Source: Marivita sp. XM-24bin2
Lineage (GTDB): Bacteria; Pseudomonadota; Alphaproteobacteria; Rhodobacterales; Rhodobacteraceae
Direction of reading: 5' to 3'
Length of the DNA: 64,000 nucleotides
Assembly: GCA_003149565.1 (NCBI GenBank)
Contig: QCWH01000004.1
Coordinates: forward strand, 76,321 to 140,320
The notes beneath the pieces were generated by a model. That model was given only the letters and a program-made list of their open reading frames with translations, was not told the origin of the DNA and made no database searches. Position numbers and translations under genes: made by a program. Position 1 is the first letter of the stretch; every line of letters begins with the position of its first letter. This document shows positions 16,527 to 24,082 of the stretch, in pieces.

Positions 16527-17012
16527 TCATAGTGTCACTTCCCAGGACTGTTCTATCAGATCGACGCCAAAGCTATGGACCGGCTTTGACGAAACGCAGG
16601 TCCAGCCAGCCTTTTGATAGAGTGCGCAGGCGGCGCGGTGGCTTTCATGGGTCCACAACTGCATCCGCGCATAGCCAGTCGCGCGTGCGAAGCCCATGCA
16701 ACTGTCCAGCAGTCTTCTGCCCAGCCCCAATCCCCGCGCCTCGGGCGACAGGATAAAAAGACGCAGCTTGGCCGTCTGCTCGTCCAGACGTACGCAGAAT
16801 ATGCTGCCAAGGCGGGTTTCACCCTGCGTGGCGATCCAGCCGCGCTCGCAGGTTGGATCGTGCTCGGCCTCAAACGCTTTCAGGATCGCGGCAACCAGCG
16901 GCGCAAATGTGTGGTCAAAGCCCTCGGCTTGGGCGTAGTGGTGCCGGTGCAAGTCTACCAACCATTCGAAATCGTCGGGCCCATAGGCGCGCAGTATCAC
17001 GTGATCTGGCAT
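16527..17012 (-). CDS. GNAT family N-acetyltransferase
   Basis: GCN5-related acetyltransferase of 161 residues. The acetyl-CoA-binding motif A is present as LFILSPEARGLGLGRRLLDSCMGFARATGY, followed by the motif B segment HRAACALYQKAGWTCV. Sequence most resembles the acetyltransferase half of MarR-GNAT fusion proteins, here without the MarR part. The start ATG 17012 gives MPDHVILRAYGPDDFEWL, the natural beginning of the fold; an upstream in-frame TTG adds cysteine/arginine-rich sequence. No substrate is indicated. Confidence 0.82.
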   Translation of the reverse strand: MPDHVILRAYGPDDFEWLVDLHRHHYAQAEGFDHTFAPLVAAILKAFEAEHDPTCERGWIATQGETRLGSIFCVRLDEQTAKLRLFILSPEARGLGLGRRLLDSCMGFARATGYARMQLWTHESHRAACALYQKAGWTCVSSKPVHSFGVDLIEQSWEVTL

Positions 17013-17101
17013 GCGCTCAGTCTGCCCCGCTCCGCGCTTGCAAAACAAGCCCCCCGGCGCTAAGGCCCATGTCCTGACCTGAAACCCGCCGGAGACCTGT
17101 C

Positions 17102-17293
17102 ATGGGCATCAACACCGAACGCGATATCGAAGCCAACCTGCAGATCGGCCCGACCGACCTAGGCATGGTCCGCCTGTTCGTGCTGGCGGACGGCATTGAA
17201 ATCCCGATGGATTTCTCACCGGAGGAAGCTGACGAGATCGCCGAAGAAATTCGCCTCGCGGCGACAGCCGCCCGCAAGGTCAAGCGCAAGTAA
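17102..17293 (+). CDS. Small conserved roseobacter protein (DUF6324-like)
   Basis: A 63-residue acidic protein (MGINTERDIEANLQIGPTDLGM...). It has a beta-rich first half and a helical EEADEIAEEIRLAATAA second half. I believe it belongs to a small Rhodobacteraceae family catalogued as DUF6324, from memory. ATG 17102 is preceded by GGAGACCTGTC. Function is unknown. It is a monocistronic gene between a divergent GNAT and convergent mmcB. Confidence 0.7.
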   Translation: MGINTERDIEANLQIGPTDLGMVRLFVLADGIEIPMDFSPEEADEIAEEIRLAATAARKVKRK

Positions 17294-17358
17294 GCTGGCT
17301 TCGGCATCCTCCACGCCTCCCTGTCATACCTGCTGAAGGCCGGACACTGAACAAACGG

Positions 17359-17838
17359 CTACCCCCAAGCCGCCAGAGCGGCCTCGGGATCACGCAACGC
17401 CTGTAGGCGCCGTGCAGCATGGACCGCGAATTTACGGATCAGCTTGTTGCGCCGCGCCGACGCAAGCTTGGCCTCGGGGGCCATCCGCACAATTTCCGCG
17501 TCATACCCATCGGCGATGATCAAACCGCTTTCTGCTGGCAACAGCTCGGACGGGAACGCCAGATCAACCGCCCAGAAATAGCGATCGCACCACTCCAGAT
17601 ATCCCTCCCACTTTTGATCCGACTGAAAATCCGCGCGCGAGGATTTGCATTCGACAATCCAGATTTCGCCTTTCGGCCCGAGAGCCATTACATCGACCCG
17701 AAGGCCACGATCCGGCACAAATTCCTCGATCACCGAAAAACCGTGGCTGGCAAGGTGGCGACACACCCCGCGCGCCAGCATCTGGCCAGGCTGCAGTTCG
17801 GCACAACGGCCGGTTCTGGGATCAAGCGCAATCGTCAT
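17359..17838 (-). CDS. mmcB: SOS-induced DNA repair protein MmcB
   Basis: Member of the MmcB family (formerly DUF2161), 159 residues. Restriction-endonuclease-like core elements are visible: RVDVMALGPKGEIWIVECKSSRADFQSD provides the D-x(n)-E-x-K pattern of PD-(D/E)xK nucleases around residues 50-70. In Caulobacter mmcB is SOS-regulated and contributes to mitomycin C resistance. Start ATG 17838 gives MTIALDPRTGRC; the extension upstream runs through the regulatory site. A LexA box GTTC-N7-GTTC lies only 14 bases before this start, directly supporting SOS control. Confidence 0.85.
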   Translation of the reverse strand: MTIALDPRTGRCAELQPGQMLARGVCRHLASHGFSVIEEFVPDRGLRVDVMALGPKGEIWIVECKSSRADFQSDQKWEGYLEWCDRYFWAVDLAFPSELLPAESGLIIADGYDAEIVRMAPEAKLASARRNKLIRKFAVHAARRLQALRDPEAALAAWG

Positions 17839-17851
17839 ATTCCGCAAACAT

Positions 17852-17866
17852 GAACAAAGTGTGAAC
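17852..17866 (-). promoter_or_regulatory. LexA (SOS) box of mmcB
   Basis: GAACAAAGTGTGAAC on the plus strand (GTTC-N7-GTTC on the gene strand) is exactly the alphaproteobacterial LexA direct-repeat operator. It lies 14 bases upstream of the mmcB ATG and would block its promoter. Confidence 0.85.
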
Positions 17867-17995
17867 AAAAATCAAGGCACGGCAGTACCTGATCCGAAAT
17901 TGCCCCTTGTCATACACCGACATCGCGCCTACCTGAGCCTCAGGCGGGTTCTGCCCTTCTCGTGACAGGTTGCATTCCGGTGGCCTTAAGCAATT

Positions 17996-18099
17996 CCGAG
18001 GGAGTTGGCTCTGTCCGGGCCCTGGTCCGGTTACCTGACGCCCACCTGTATATACAGGTCCTCGGGAATGAGAGAACCACACGGTTGGCGTGGTTCCCG
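17996..18099. other. Unassigned structured intergenic sequence
   Basis: The 237 bases between the gene ending at 18104 and mmcB hold several nested inverted repeats: CCGAGG (17996-18001) with CCTCGG (18060-18065), an internal CCGG-N8-CCGG, the perfect 16-bp palindrome ACCTGTATATACAGGT (18044-18059), and two competing arms CGGGAA/TTCCCG (18063-18068 with 18094-18099) and GAACCAC/GTGGTTC (18074-18080 with 18090-18096). The nested arms suggest a folded RNA or leader, but I cannot match it to SRP RNA, 6S, RNase P or a known riboswitch, and the strand is undetermined. Confidence 0.3.
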
Positions 18100-18103
18100 C
18101 CGC

Positions 18104-18433
18104 TTACCTTACCTCAAGGTTTCGCATGTTTTTGCGTCGCGTGGGTGCATCCGCAGGCACCGGAGCGAGCGCCACCGGCCGCCCGCCTTGCGGGTCGTCA
18201 TCCTCATCTTCGTCATATTTCATGAGCATGATCGAGATGCCGAACTGCACCCCGGCAAACACGATTCCATTGAACAGCCACAGCAGGAAAACCGCCAAAA
18301 ATCCGACATCCGTGTGCGTCACCAGATACCACAGGTTGGCAACGTTGAGGGTCAGAATCATGGCAACGAAAACGGCGGAAAGACCGAAACCGATGATGCT
18401 GTGGCGAATGTAGTGTTTGATAAGGTGCGGCAT
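18104..18433 (-). CDS. Small two-pass membrane protein, unknown function
   Basis: Protein of 109 residues with two membrane segments (about residues 13-36, IIGFGLSAVFVAMILTLNVANLWY, and 43-68) and an acidic then proline-rich cytosolic tail (YDEDEDDDPQGG). No known domain is recognised. Start is taken as ATG 18433 (MPHLIKHYIRHS), a typical positively charged lead into the first helix; an in-frame ATG at 18493 would add 20 residues. It follows the nusB-region genes on the same strand. Confidence 0.65.
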   Translation of the reverse strand: MPHLIKHYIRHSIIGFGLSAVFVAMILTLNVANLWYLVTHTDVGFLAVFLLWLFNGIVFAGVQFGISIMLMKYDEDEDDDPQGGRPVALAPVPADAPTRRKNMRNLEVR

Positions 18434-18510
18434 GGCAGAACTTTCGGTGAATGCTAACGTACCTAAGTCTATCCCGTCGAATTTCAAAGACATGCTGCCG
18501 CGCCTTGCAG

Positions 18511-18702
18511 TCACACCTCGCGGTCACGCGGGTCTGCAGCATCGTCTTCTTTCGCCTCGACCAGCATCGCCCGGATTTCCTCCTCAGACACAGCGTTGCG
18601 CGCTTTCGGCTGTGCGTCGGGATCGCCCTTGGTCATAAGACCATAGAAATATTGGAAATCTTCTACGATTTCCCATAAGAAGTCCTGAAGGGATTGGAAC
18701 AT
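18511..18702 (-). CDS. Small hypothetical protein between nusB and a membrane protein
   Basis: A 63-residue open frame (MFQSLQDFLWEIVEDFQYFYGLMTK...) with an aromatic amphipathic N-terminal helix and an acidic C-terminus rich in E and D. No family is recognised. It lies about 85 bases downstream of nusB on the same strand. Lack of an obvious strong ribosome site makes it tentative, but no competing frame exists. Confidence 0.45.
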   Translation of the reverse strand: MFQSLQDFLWEIVEDFQYFYGLMTKGDPDAQPKARNAVSEEEIRAMLVEAKEDDAADPRDREV

Positions 18703-18788
18703 GTCTTGCCGCCACTGGTCTTTTCAAGACCAAGTCACGGCACCAAGGCACGAAGAGCTTCACGCCCTCACAAGAAATTTCCGAATTC

Positions 18789-19277
18789 TCAGAACGACTC
18801 GGGCCGGGCTTCGCGCGCCATATGATCTAGAACCGCATTCACAAATTGCGCCTCTTTTCCTTCGGGAAAGAACGCGCGAGCAACGTCAACGTATTCGTTG
18901 ATCACCACTTTTGGCGGGGTCTCCGACGCCACAAGTTCGGACCCTGCGGCGCGGAACAAAGCCCGCAATGTCGGATCGATGCGCGCGATGGGCCATTTCG
19001 CCACCAGTCCACGGTCTGTCATCTGGTCAATCTTCGCCTGCCAGTTCACCGCCTCTTCGGTAATTCGGCGAAACAGGTCCACATCGCCTTCGATCAGCTC
19101 TGCACCCTCATCCTGCGCCAGCCCAAAGCGGTGGTCGAGAAACTCGACCGCGACCTTGTCGACAGATTGGCCGGACTGCTCCATCTGGAACAGCGCCTGC
19201 ACCGCGTAAAGCCGCGAAGCAGAGCGTTTCTGACGTTTTTCATCCACCTTTTTTGGCGGCTTGGCAGCAGGGGTCAT
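18789..19277 (-). CDS. nusB: Transcription antitermination factor NusB
   Basis: NusB of 162 residues, an all-helical RNA-binding factor for rRNA antitermination. The first helices SASRLYAVQALFQMEQSGQSVD and the C-terminal KVVINEYVDVARAFFPEGKEAQFVNAVLDHMARE block are diagnostic. A lysine-rich N-terminal tail of about 18 residues precedes the fold. Its ATG (19277) overlaps the ribH stop by 4 bases, so it is coupled to riboflavin synthesis in the ribBX-ribH-nusB operon found across alphaproteobacteria. Confidence 0.95.
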   Translation of the reverse strand: MTPAAKPPKKVDEKRQKRSASRLYAVQALFQMEQSGQSVDKVAVEFLDHRFGLAQDEGAELIEGDVDLFRRITEEAVNWQAKIDQMTDRGLVAKWPIARIDPTLRALFRAAGSELVASETPPKVVINEYVDVARAFFPEGKEAQFVNAVLDHMAREARPESF

Positions 19278-19825
19278 GCGATGTTCGGGTCCTTGGTGTC
19301 ACCAGCGATCTGGTACTCGTCCCGCGCCGGGACAAATCCAACGCCCTTACGGGCAGCGCCCCATTTACGGCTGAGCGCGATCAGGTGCAAGGCGGCAGCT
19401 GCAGCACCGCCACCTTTGTTCTGACCATCCGCCTGAGCGCGCACTTCGGCCTGCGCCATATTCTCGACCGTCAGGATGCCATTGCCAATGCAAAGCCCCT
19501 GCAAACCAAGCAGGGTCAAGCCGCGCGAACTGTCGTTGCATACCGTGTCGTAATGCGTCGTTTCTCCGCGAATAATGCAGCCAAGCGCCACATAGCCATC
19601 GAAATTGGACATGCGTTCTGCAATGCCAATCGCGGTCGGAACCTCCAAAGCGCCGGGCACCTCGACCAAATCATGTGTGCCGCCACACGCCTTGATCTCG
19701 GCCCGCGCGCCAGCGATCAGCTGATCCGCGATGTCCTTGTAGTAAGGCGCAACCACTATCAAAAGCTTAACAGGTGCGTCGAAACTCGGCCGCGCCAGCG
19801 TGTAATGCTCTTCCGATGCCGCCAT
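19274..19825 (-). CDS. ribH: 6,7-dimethyl-8-ribityllumazine synthase
   Basis: Lumazine synthase of 183 residues, condensing 5-amino-6-ribitylaminouracil with 3,4-dihydroxy-2-butanone 4-phosphate. The family motifs VEVPGALEVPTAIG and YVALGCIIRGETTHYDTVCNDSSRGL are intact, including the histidine that acts in catalysis. It has a somewhat extended C-terminal tail. TGATG overlap with ribBX upstream and ATGA overlap with nusB downstream place it in a single operon. Confidence 0.96.
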   Translation of the reverse strand: MAASEEHYTLARPSFDAPVKLLIVVAPYYKDIADQLIAGARAEIKACGGTHDLVEVPGALEVPTAIGIAERMSNFDGYVALGCIIRGETTHYDTVCNDSSRGLTLLGLQGLCIGNGILTVENMAQAEVRAQADGQNKGGGAAAAALHLIALSRKWGAARKGVGFVPARDEYQIAGDTKDPNIA

Positions 19826-20967
19826 CAGCCCAGCTCCGAGATTTTGCGTGTGCCCACGATTTCAAGCCCATAGGCGTCAAGCCCCACGACCTTTGGCGTC
19901 GGCGAGTTGGTCAACAGAACCAGCTTTGACAGCCCCAGCGACGACAAAATCTGCGCCCCCAGACCGTATTGCCGAAGCGTCTTGGGCGACACCTCATCGC
20001 CCACATCTAGCTTCATCGACGTATCGCGCAGCAACACGACCACGCCCCGCCCCTCGTCGGCAACCGCCTGCATGGCGTGCTGGAACTCATCTGCCCTGCC
20101 CCTCGGGCCAGACCCGACGATATCCAGCATCGGATCAAGCGCATGCATCCGCACCAGAACCGGCTCGTCTCCGGACACATCCCCCTTGGAAAGCACGATA
20201 TGTTCATCCCCGTGGGTTTCGTCGGTGTAGATGCGCATTTGCCATTCACCGCCATATTCCGAGGTGATCGTCTCTTCTTTGCACACCCGCACCAGATTGT
20301 CGTTGCGGCGACGATAGGCGATCAGGTCACTGATCGTGCCGATCTTCAAGCCATGCCGCTGTGCAAACGCCACCAACTCCGGCAGACGCGCCATTGAGCC
20401 GTCATCATTCATGATCTCGCAGATCACACCCGCGGCACTCAGCCCGGCAAGACGACTCACATCGACAGCTGCCTCGGTATGACCGGCACGCACCAATACG
20501 CCACCATCCTTGGCGCGCAGCGGAAACACGTGCCCCGGCGTCGCGATGTCCTGCGCACCCTTGGTGCCGTCAATGGCCACCGACACGGTCCGCGCCCGGT
20601 CAGCCGCCGAGATCCCGGTTGTCACACCTTCCCGCGCTTCTATAGACACCGTGAACGCGGTTTCATGTCTCGACGAGTTATTGGTGGACATCAACTCCAG
20701 ACCCAATTCCTCAATCCGCTGCGACGTCAGGGCAAGGCAGATCAGCCCACGCCCATGCGTCGCCATGAAATTGATCACGTCCGGCGTCGCCCATTGCGCG
20801 GGAATCACAAGATCGCCTTCATTCTCGCGATCCTCGTGATCGACAAGAATGAACATCTTGCCGTTGCGCGCGTCCTCGATGATCTCCTCGACCGAAGAAA
20901 TCGCGTCTTTCCAGTTTTCCTCAACCGGACCGGGGGTTTCAAATGTTGTCACGCCGACCTCCGTCAT
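19825..20967 (-). CDS. ribB: 3,4-dihydroxy-2-butanone 4-phosphate synthase with degenerate RibA-like domain (RibBX)
   Basis: A 380-residue two-domain protein. Residues about 20-215 are an intact DHBP synthase: VDHEDRENEGDLVIPAQWAT, then GLICLALT, TAFTVSIEAREGVTTGISAADR and the RAGHTEAAVDVSRLAG block. The C-terminal 160 residues are GTP cyclohydrolase II-like in order but lack the zinc cysteines (VRMHALDPMLDIVGSGPRGRADEF instead of a CxxD-FGS-RCDCG pattern), and the RQEGRGIGL loop is RDTSMKLDV. It is therefore a RibB-RibX fusion, not a working RibBA; GTP cyclohydrolase II must be encoded elsewhere. No FMN riboswitch is visible upstream. It heads the ribBX-ribH-nusB operon. Confidence 0.9.
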   Translation of the reverse strand: MTEVGVTTFETPGPVEENWKDAISSVEEIIEDARNGKMFILVDHEDRENEGDLVIPAQWATPDVINFMATHGRGLICLALTSQRIEELGLELMSTNNSSRHETAFTVSIEAREGVTTGISAADRARTVSVAIDGTKGAQDIATPGHVFPLRAKDGGVLVRAGHTEAAVDVSRLAGLSAAGVICEIMNDDGSMARLPELVAFAQRHGLKIGTISDLIAYRRRNDNLVRVCKEETITSEYGGEWQMRIYTDETHGDEHIVLSKGDVSGDEPVLVRMHALDPMLDIVGSGPRGRADEFQHAMQAVADEGRGVVVLLRDTSMKLDVGDEVSPKTLRQYGLGAQILSSLGLSKLVLLTNSPTPKVVGLDAYGLEIVGTRKISELG

Positions 20968-21016
20968 TACCCTCCGGCACTTAAATCAGGATGGCGGAAT
21001 TGACCAGTGCGACGTC

Positions 21017-21152
21017 CCGTACGGATGAACCTTACGTTTCGCGGGGTAGAACCGTACGGCAACACGGATTGCCGAGAGGTTTGTGTTCGAATTGCGGAAA
21101 TCCATTGGGAAAACCGCTTTAAACCGGACGGTTCGTTCGCCGGTACCGTACG
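21017..21152. repeat. Three copies of the palindrome CCGTACGG upstream of ribBX
   Basis: CCGTACGG occurs at 21017-21024, 21052-21059 and 21145-21152 in the 187-base gap before ribBX. An 8-base word is expected about once per 65 kb, so three in 136 bases suggests an operator or a small dispersed repeat. No FMN riboswitch and no convincing gene lie in this gap. Confidence 0.45.
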
Positions 21153-21154
21153 GA

Positions 21155-21481
21155 TCAGTCAAAAATGTCTTCAATAACATCAAACGCCTCTTCAAAGAAC
21201 CGGCGTGTCAATGTCTTGCGTTTCTTGGGTTTTTTCTTTTTCGACCCACCAGACTTGCCGTCCCAGGCACCAAAGGGCGCGGTGCTCGCGGTTTTTGGTG
21301 TGCTGGCATGGCGGTGTGCTGGGGCGGATTTCTCACCGGTATCACTGCGCAACATCTTCATATCATGCAAAGGCGCGCCACAGGCGGAACAGCTTAGCTC
21401 ATGCCGGGTTTTCCCTTTCAGAACAAGGGCTGCACGGGTCCCGCAATAACAGCAGGTGGCGATTTTGGTTCCGTGGGGCAT
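21155..21481 (-). CDS. Small zinc-ribbon-like conserved protein
   Basis: A 108-residue protein with two cysteine pairs near the N-terminus (CCYCG and CSACG, spaced about 20 residues), which should form a zinc ribbon, followed by a disordered Lys/Ser/Thr-rich linker (SGGSKKKKPKKRKTL) and a short acidic helix FFEEAFDVIEDIFD at the end. The family is not recognised. ATG 21481 has an excellent AGGAGAT ribosome site; the in-frame extension upstream is not family-like. A nucleic-acid-binding role would fit the basic linker, but that is inference. Confidence 0.65.
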   Translation of the reverse strand: MPHGTKIATCCYCGTRAALVLKGKTRHELSCSACGAPLHDMKMLRSDTGEKSAPAHRHASTPKTASTAPFGAWDGKSGGSKKKKPKKRKTLTRRFFEEAFDVIEDIFD

Positions 21482-21530
21482 GGCATCTCCTTCGTCACGA
21501 ATATTGGCACGCGCGCGAAGAACCGCAACC

Positions 21531-22310
21531 TCACCCCCGTGCGGCGTAGAGCGCCACTGCCGCTGCATTCGATACGTTGAGCGAGCCAAACTCCTGAGAA
21601 AACGGAATTTTCACCAGCGCATCACACGTGGCCTTGGTCTTCGGACGCAGCCCCGGACCCTCGGCTCCCAGAACAAGCGCAATGGGTCTGTCGCGCACAG
21701 GCTCTAAAGCTGCATCCAGTGTTTGCTCGGCCTCTCCATCCAGCCCGAAAATCACGTAACCCATTGTCCGCAAACGCTCCATCGCATCCGCAAGGTTGCG
21801 CTCCCGCAGGTAAGGCTGGCGTTCCAAGGCTCCGGACGCCGTTTTGGCCAAGGCTCCCGTTTCCGGTGCCGAGTGATGCAATGTTCCAACAACACAGGCG
21901 GCACCGAATACTTCCGCGGATCGCAGAATCGCCCCCACATTATGTGGATCCGTCACCCGATCAAGCAGCACGACACGAGGCGGGCCATCAGCGCCACCAA
22001 GCGCCACATCTTCCAGCCGGCCCCAGTTCAGAGGCTTGACCTCCAACGCGGCCCCTTGGTGCACCGATTGCGGATCAATGGGCGCCGCAAACTTGCGTGG
22101 ATCGCTCATTTCCGGTTCGATTCCAGCGGTTTGGATCGCATCTGCAAGTTTATCCATCGCATTGCGCGTTACCAAAAGACGCAGCTTCTCCCGCTTCGGA
22201 TTAACCAATGCATCGCGCACCGCGTGCAAGCCGAACAGCCACACTGTCTCAGCCGCAGCCGCTTTCTTGGACTGTTCCTTGGCCACCACCCATTTCGGTT
22301 TCTTGGCCAT
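21531..22310 (-). CDS. rlmB: TrmH/SpoU family rRNA 2'-O-methyltransferase (RlmB)
   Basis: SPOUT-class RNA 2'-O-methyltransferase of 259 residues. The N-terminal substrate-binding domain begins VWLFGLHAVRDALVNP. The knotted catalytic domain has motif 1 LLDRVTDPHNVGAILRSAEVFGA, motif 2 ALVLGAEGPGL and motif 3 IPFSQEFGSLNVSNAAAVALY. This is the pattern of RlmB, which methylates G2251 of 23S rRNA, although mitochondrial-type or tRNA paralogues are close. Start is ATG 22310; a GTG one codon upstream is equivalent. It is followed on the same strand by the small zinc-ribbon gene. Confidence 0.9.
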   Translation of the reverse strand: MAKKPKWVVAKEQSKKAAAAETVWLFGLHAVRDALVNPKREKLRLLVTRNAMDKLADAIQTAGIEPEMSDPRKFAAPIDPQSVHQGAALEVKPLNWGRLEDVALGGADGPPRVVLLDRVTDPHNVGAILRSAEVFGAACVVGTLHHSAPETGALAKTASGALERQPYLRERNLADAMERLRTMGYVIFGLDGEAEQTLDAALEPVRDRPIALVLGAEGPGLRPKTKATCDALVKIPFSQEFGSLNVSNAAAVALYAARG

Positions 22311-22430
22311 CACAGCCCCCTTTGACTTCGTGTTTTTCGTGCCTGCCGCTTGATGGGATTTTCCTGTTGACGCCGCAAGGGGGCAATTGTAATCACCCGC
22401 TCACGCCAAGAGCCGGGCTCTTGGGGAAGT

Positions 22431-22514
22431 GGGCGACAGGCCGCAAGGTGTGGCAGGGGACTGTAACTCCCTCGCGGAGACGCACGCCTGGTTCGATTCC
22501 AGGGTCGCCCACCA
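22431..22514 (+). tRNA. tRNA-Tyr (GTA)
   Basis: Class II tRNA of 84 bases with a long variable arm. Acceptor GGGCGAC pairs with GTCGCCC, anticodon stem GGGGA/TCCCT carries loop CTGTAAC (anticodon GTA), the variable arm is about 14 bases, T-arm CCTGG-TTCGATT-CCAGG, discriminator A and encoded CCA. Confidence 0.95.
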
Positions 22515-22604
22515 CTTTCCCTCAGCTTTCCAAACTTCATGTGCTGCGCTAAGTAACCATCGCAAGCATTTGACTTTGGGCGCGTTTACAGCCCTAATTC
22601 CTGC

Positions 22605-23870
22605 ATGACCAAGACCGACGCCCTTCGCACTCAGGCAAGACTGCTCTTTGATGCAGCCGTGGCAGCAGCCGATCCCGCAAAAGCCGTACGGCACGGTTTG
22701 ACACATAACCCGCCGCCTGCGGAAAAACCCGAAGGCCGGACATTTCTGATCGCTGTCGGCAAGGCGGCTCCTGCAATGCTTGGCGAAGCGCTGAACGCGC
22801 TACCAAATCCCTATGCAGCCCTCGCTGTCACACATCACGAAAATGACGCAACTCTGAAGGACGCCGAAATTTTGCGCGCCGGCCATCCAGTTCCCGACGA
22901 AGCGGGCGCTCGTGCGGCACAACGTGTGATGGAGCTTCTGGCAGAGGCCACCGAGCACGATCGCGTCATCGCTTTGATGTCCGGTGGCGGGTCAGCATTG
23001 CTGCCCGCACCGCCTGCCGGTGTCAGCCTGGCAGACAAGGCGCGCCTTAATAGCCTGCTCCTTTCAGCGGGACTCGATATCGTGCAAATGAATCTTGTCC
23101 GCCAGCAGGTTAGCCTGCTCAAAGGGGGTGGCTTCGCGCGGCTCGCCACTCCGGCATCCGTGACGGCTTATCTGCTGTCCGACGTGATCGGTGACGATCT
23201 GCGCGCCATCGCATCTGGCCCCACAGTAAGTCCCATCGGGACCGCCAAAGAGGCGGTCGAAACATTAAAGGATGCAGGGATATGGGGCGCCGTTCCAAAC
23301 ACGATTCGCAGCCATCTGGAGCAGGCGCAAAACCAAAGCCGCGCCCCCGTGCCAGAGGTGTCAAACATCCTGGTTGGCTCGAACCGGCTGTCGATCGAGG
23401 CAATGGTCGCCGAGGCCGGACGGCTTGGTTTGAATGCCCGCATCGTAAGTGATGCCCTGACAGGCGATGTGGCCGACGCCGCGCGTGTCGTCCTGTCCGA
23501 ATTGGTCCCGCGTCCCGAACCAACAGTTCTGCTGTTCGGGGGCGAGACCACGGTTCGGATCAAGGGCAGCGGCCGCGGTGGCCGCAATCAGGAACTGGCC
23601 CTCAGAGTCGCTTTGCAAGCGCCTGATATCGCTGCAGAATGGGTCTTTCTGTCAGGCGGAACAGACGGCCGCGACGGACCCACCGATGCGGCAGGCGGGC
23701 TTGTCGATGCGGGCACGTTACCTCGGATCAACGCCGCCGGTCAGGACACCAAAGCGCTCCTTGCAAACAATGACAGCTATGCGGCGCTCGCCGCCGGTGG
23801 AGATCTCTTGATGACCCGTGCGACGGGAACAAACGTGGCTGATGTGCAGGTGCTTCTGATTGCGCCCTGA
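22605..23870 (+). CDS. Glycerate 2-kinase (MOFRL family)
   Basis: Glycerate kinase of the GckA/TtuD (MOFRL) family, 421 residues, phosphorylating D-glycerate to 2-phosphoglycerate. Motifs visible are IAVGKAAPAML, the nucleotide-binding ALMSGGGSALLPAP and LLSDVIGDDLRAIASGPT in the N-terminal domain, and the MOFRL-domain GGETTVRIKGSGRGGRNQELAL and SGGTDGRDGPTDAAGG in the C-terminal part. Older annotation calls these hydroxypyruvate reductases. Start ATG 22605 lies about 90 bases after tRNA-Tyr. In methylotrophs and roseobacters it serves serine-cycle or glyoxylate metabolism. Confidence 0.9.
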   Translation: MTKTDALRTQARLLFDAAVAAADPAKAVRHGLTHNPPPAEKPEGRTFLIAVGKAAPAMLGEALNALPNPYAALAVTHHENDATLKDAEILRAGHPVPDEAGARAAQRVMELLAEATEHDRVIALMSGGGSALLPAPPAGVSLADKARLNSLLLSAGLDIVQMNLVRQQVSLLKGGGFARLATPASVTAYLLSDVIGDDLRAIASGPTVSPIGTAKEAVETLKDAGIWGAVPNTIRSHLEQAQNQSRAPVPEVSNILVGSNRLSIEAMVAEAGRLGLNARIVSDALTGDVADAARVVLSELVPRPEPTVLLFGGETTVRIKGSGRGGRNQELALRVALQAPDIAAEWVFLSGGTDGRDGPTDAAGGLVDAGTLPRINAAGQDTKALLANNDSYAALAAGGDLLMTRATGTNVADVQVLLIAP

Positions 23871-23890
23871 TCGGTTCTCTGAAACCTTGA

Positions 23891-24082
23891 TCAGTGCAGT
23901 TTGTCCGGAGTCGAACCTGCCTGCTCTGCGGCCTCGATAGCGGCTTCGATGTCTTCTGGATCCTCTGACGGCACCGCGTAATTGCCGTTCAGCCAGCGCG
24001 CCAGATCAACATCCGCACAACGCTTGGAGCAAAACGGACGGACCTCTTGGTTGGTTTCCTTGCCGCAGATGGGGCAGCTCAT
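23891..24082 (-). CDS. yacG: DNA gyrase inhibitor YacG
   Basis: YacG of 63 residues, a small zinc protein that binds GyrB and inhibits gyrase in E. coli. Four zinc cysteines are present as CPICGKE and FCSKRCADVDLARWLNG, exactly the family layout. The acidic C-terminal tail is normal. Its start overlaps the stop of the RNase E/G gene (ATGA), the last gene of a minus-strand run infA-maf-rng-yacG common in Rhodobacteraceae. Confidence 0.93.
   Translation of the reverse strand: MSCPICGKETNQEVRPFCSKRCADVDLARWLNGNYAVPSEDPEDIEAAIEAAEQAGSTPDKLH

Noticed and set aside
18044..18059. CTGTATATACAG as a LexA site
   Set aside because: The gammaproteobacterial box needs CTGT-N8-ACAG, here N4; the true SOS box of this lineage, GTTC-N7-GTTC, lies at 17852-17866.
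20986..21195. 69-codon minus-strand frame upstream of ribBX
   Set aside because: It spans the three CCGTACGG repeats and overlaps the zinc-ribbon gene end; no conserved sequence.
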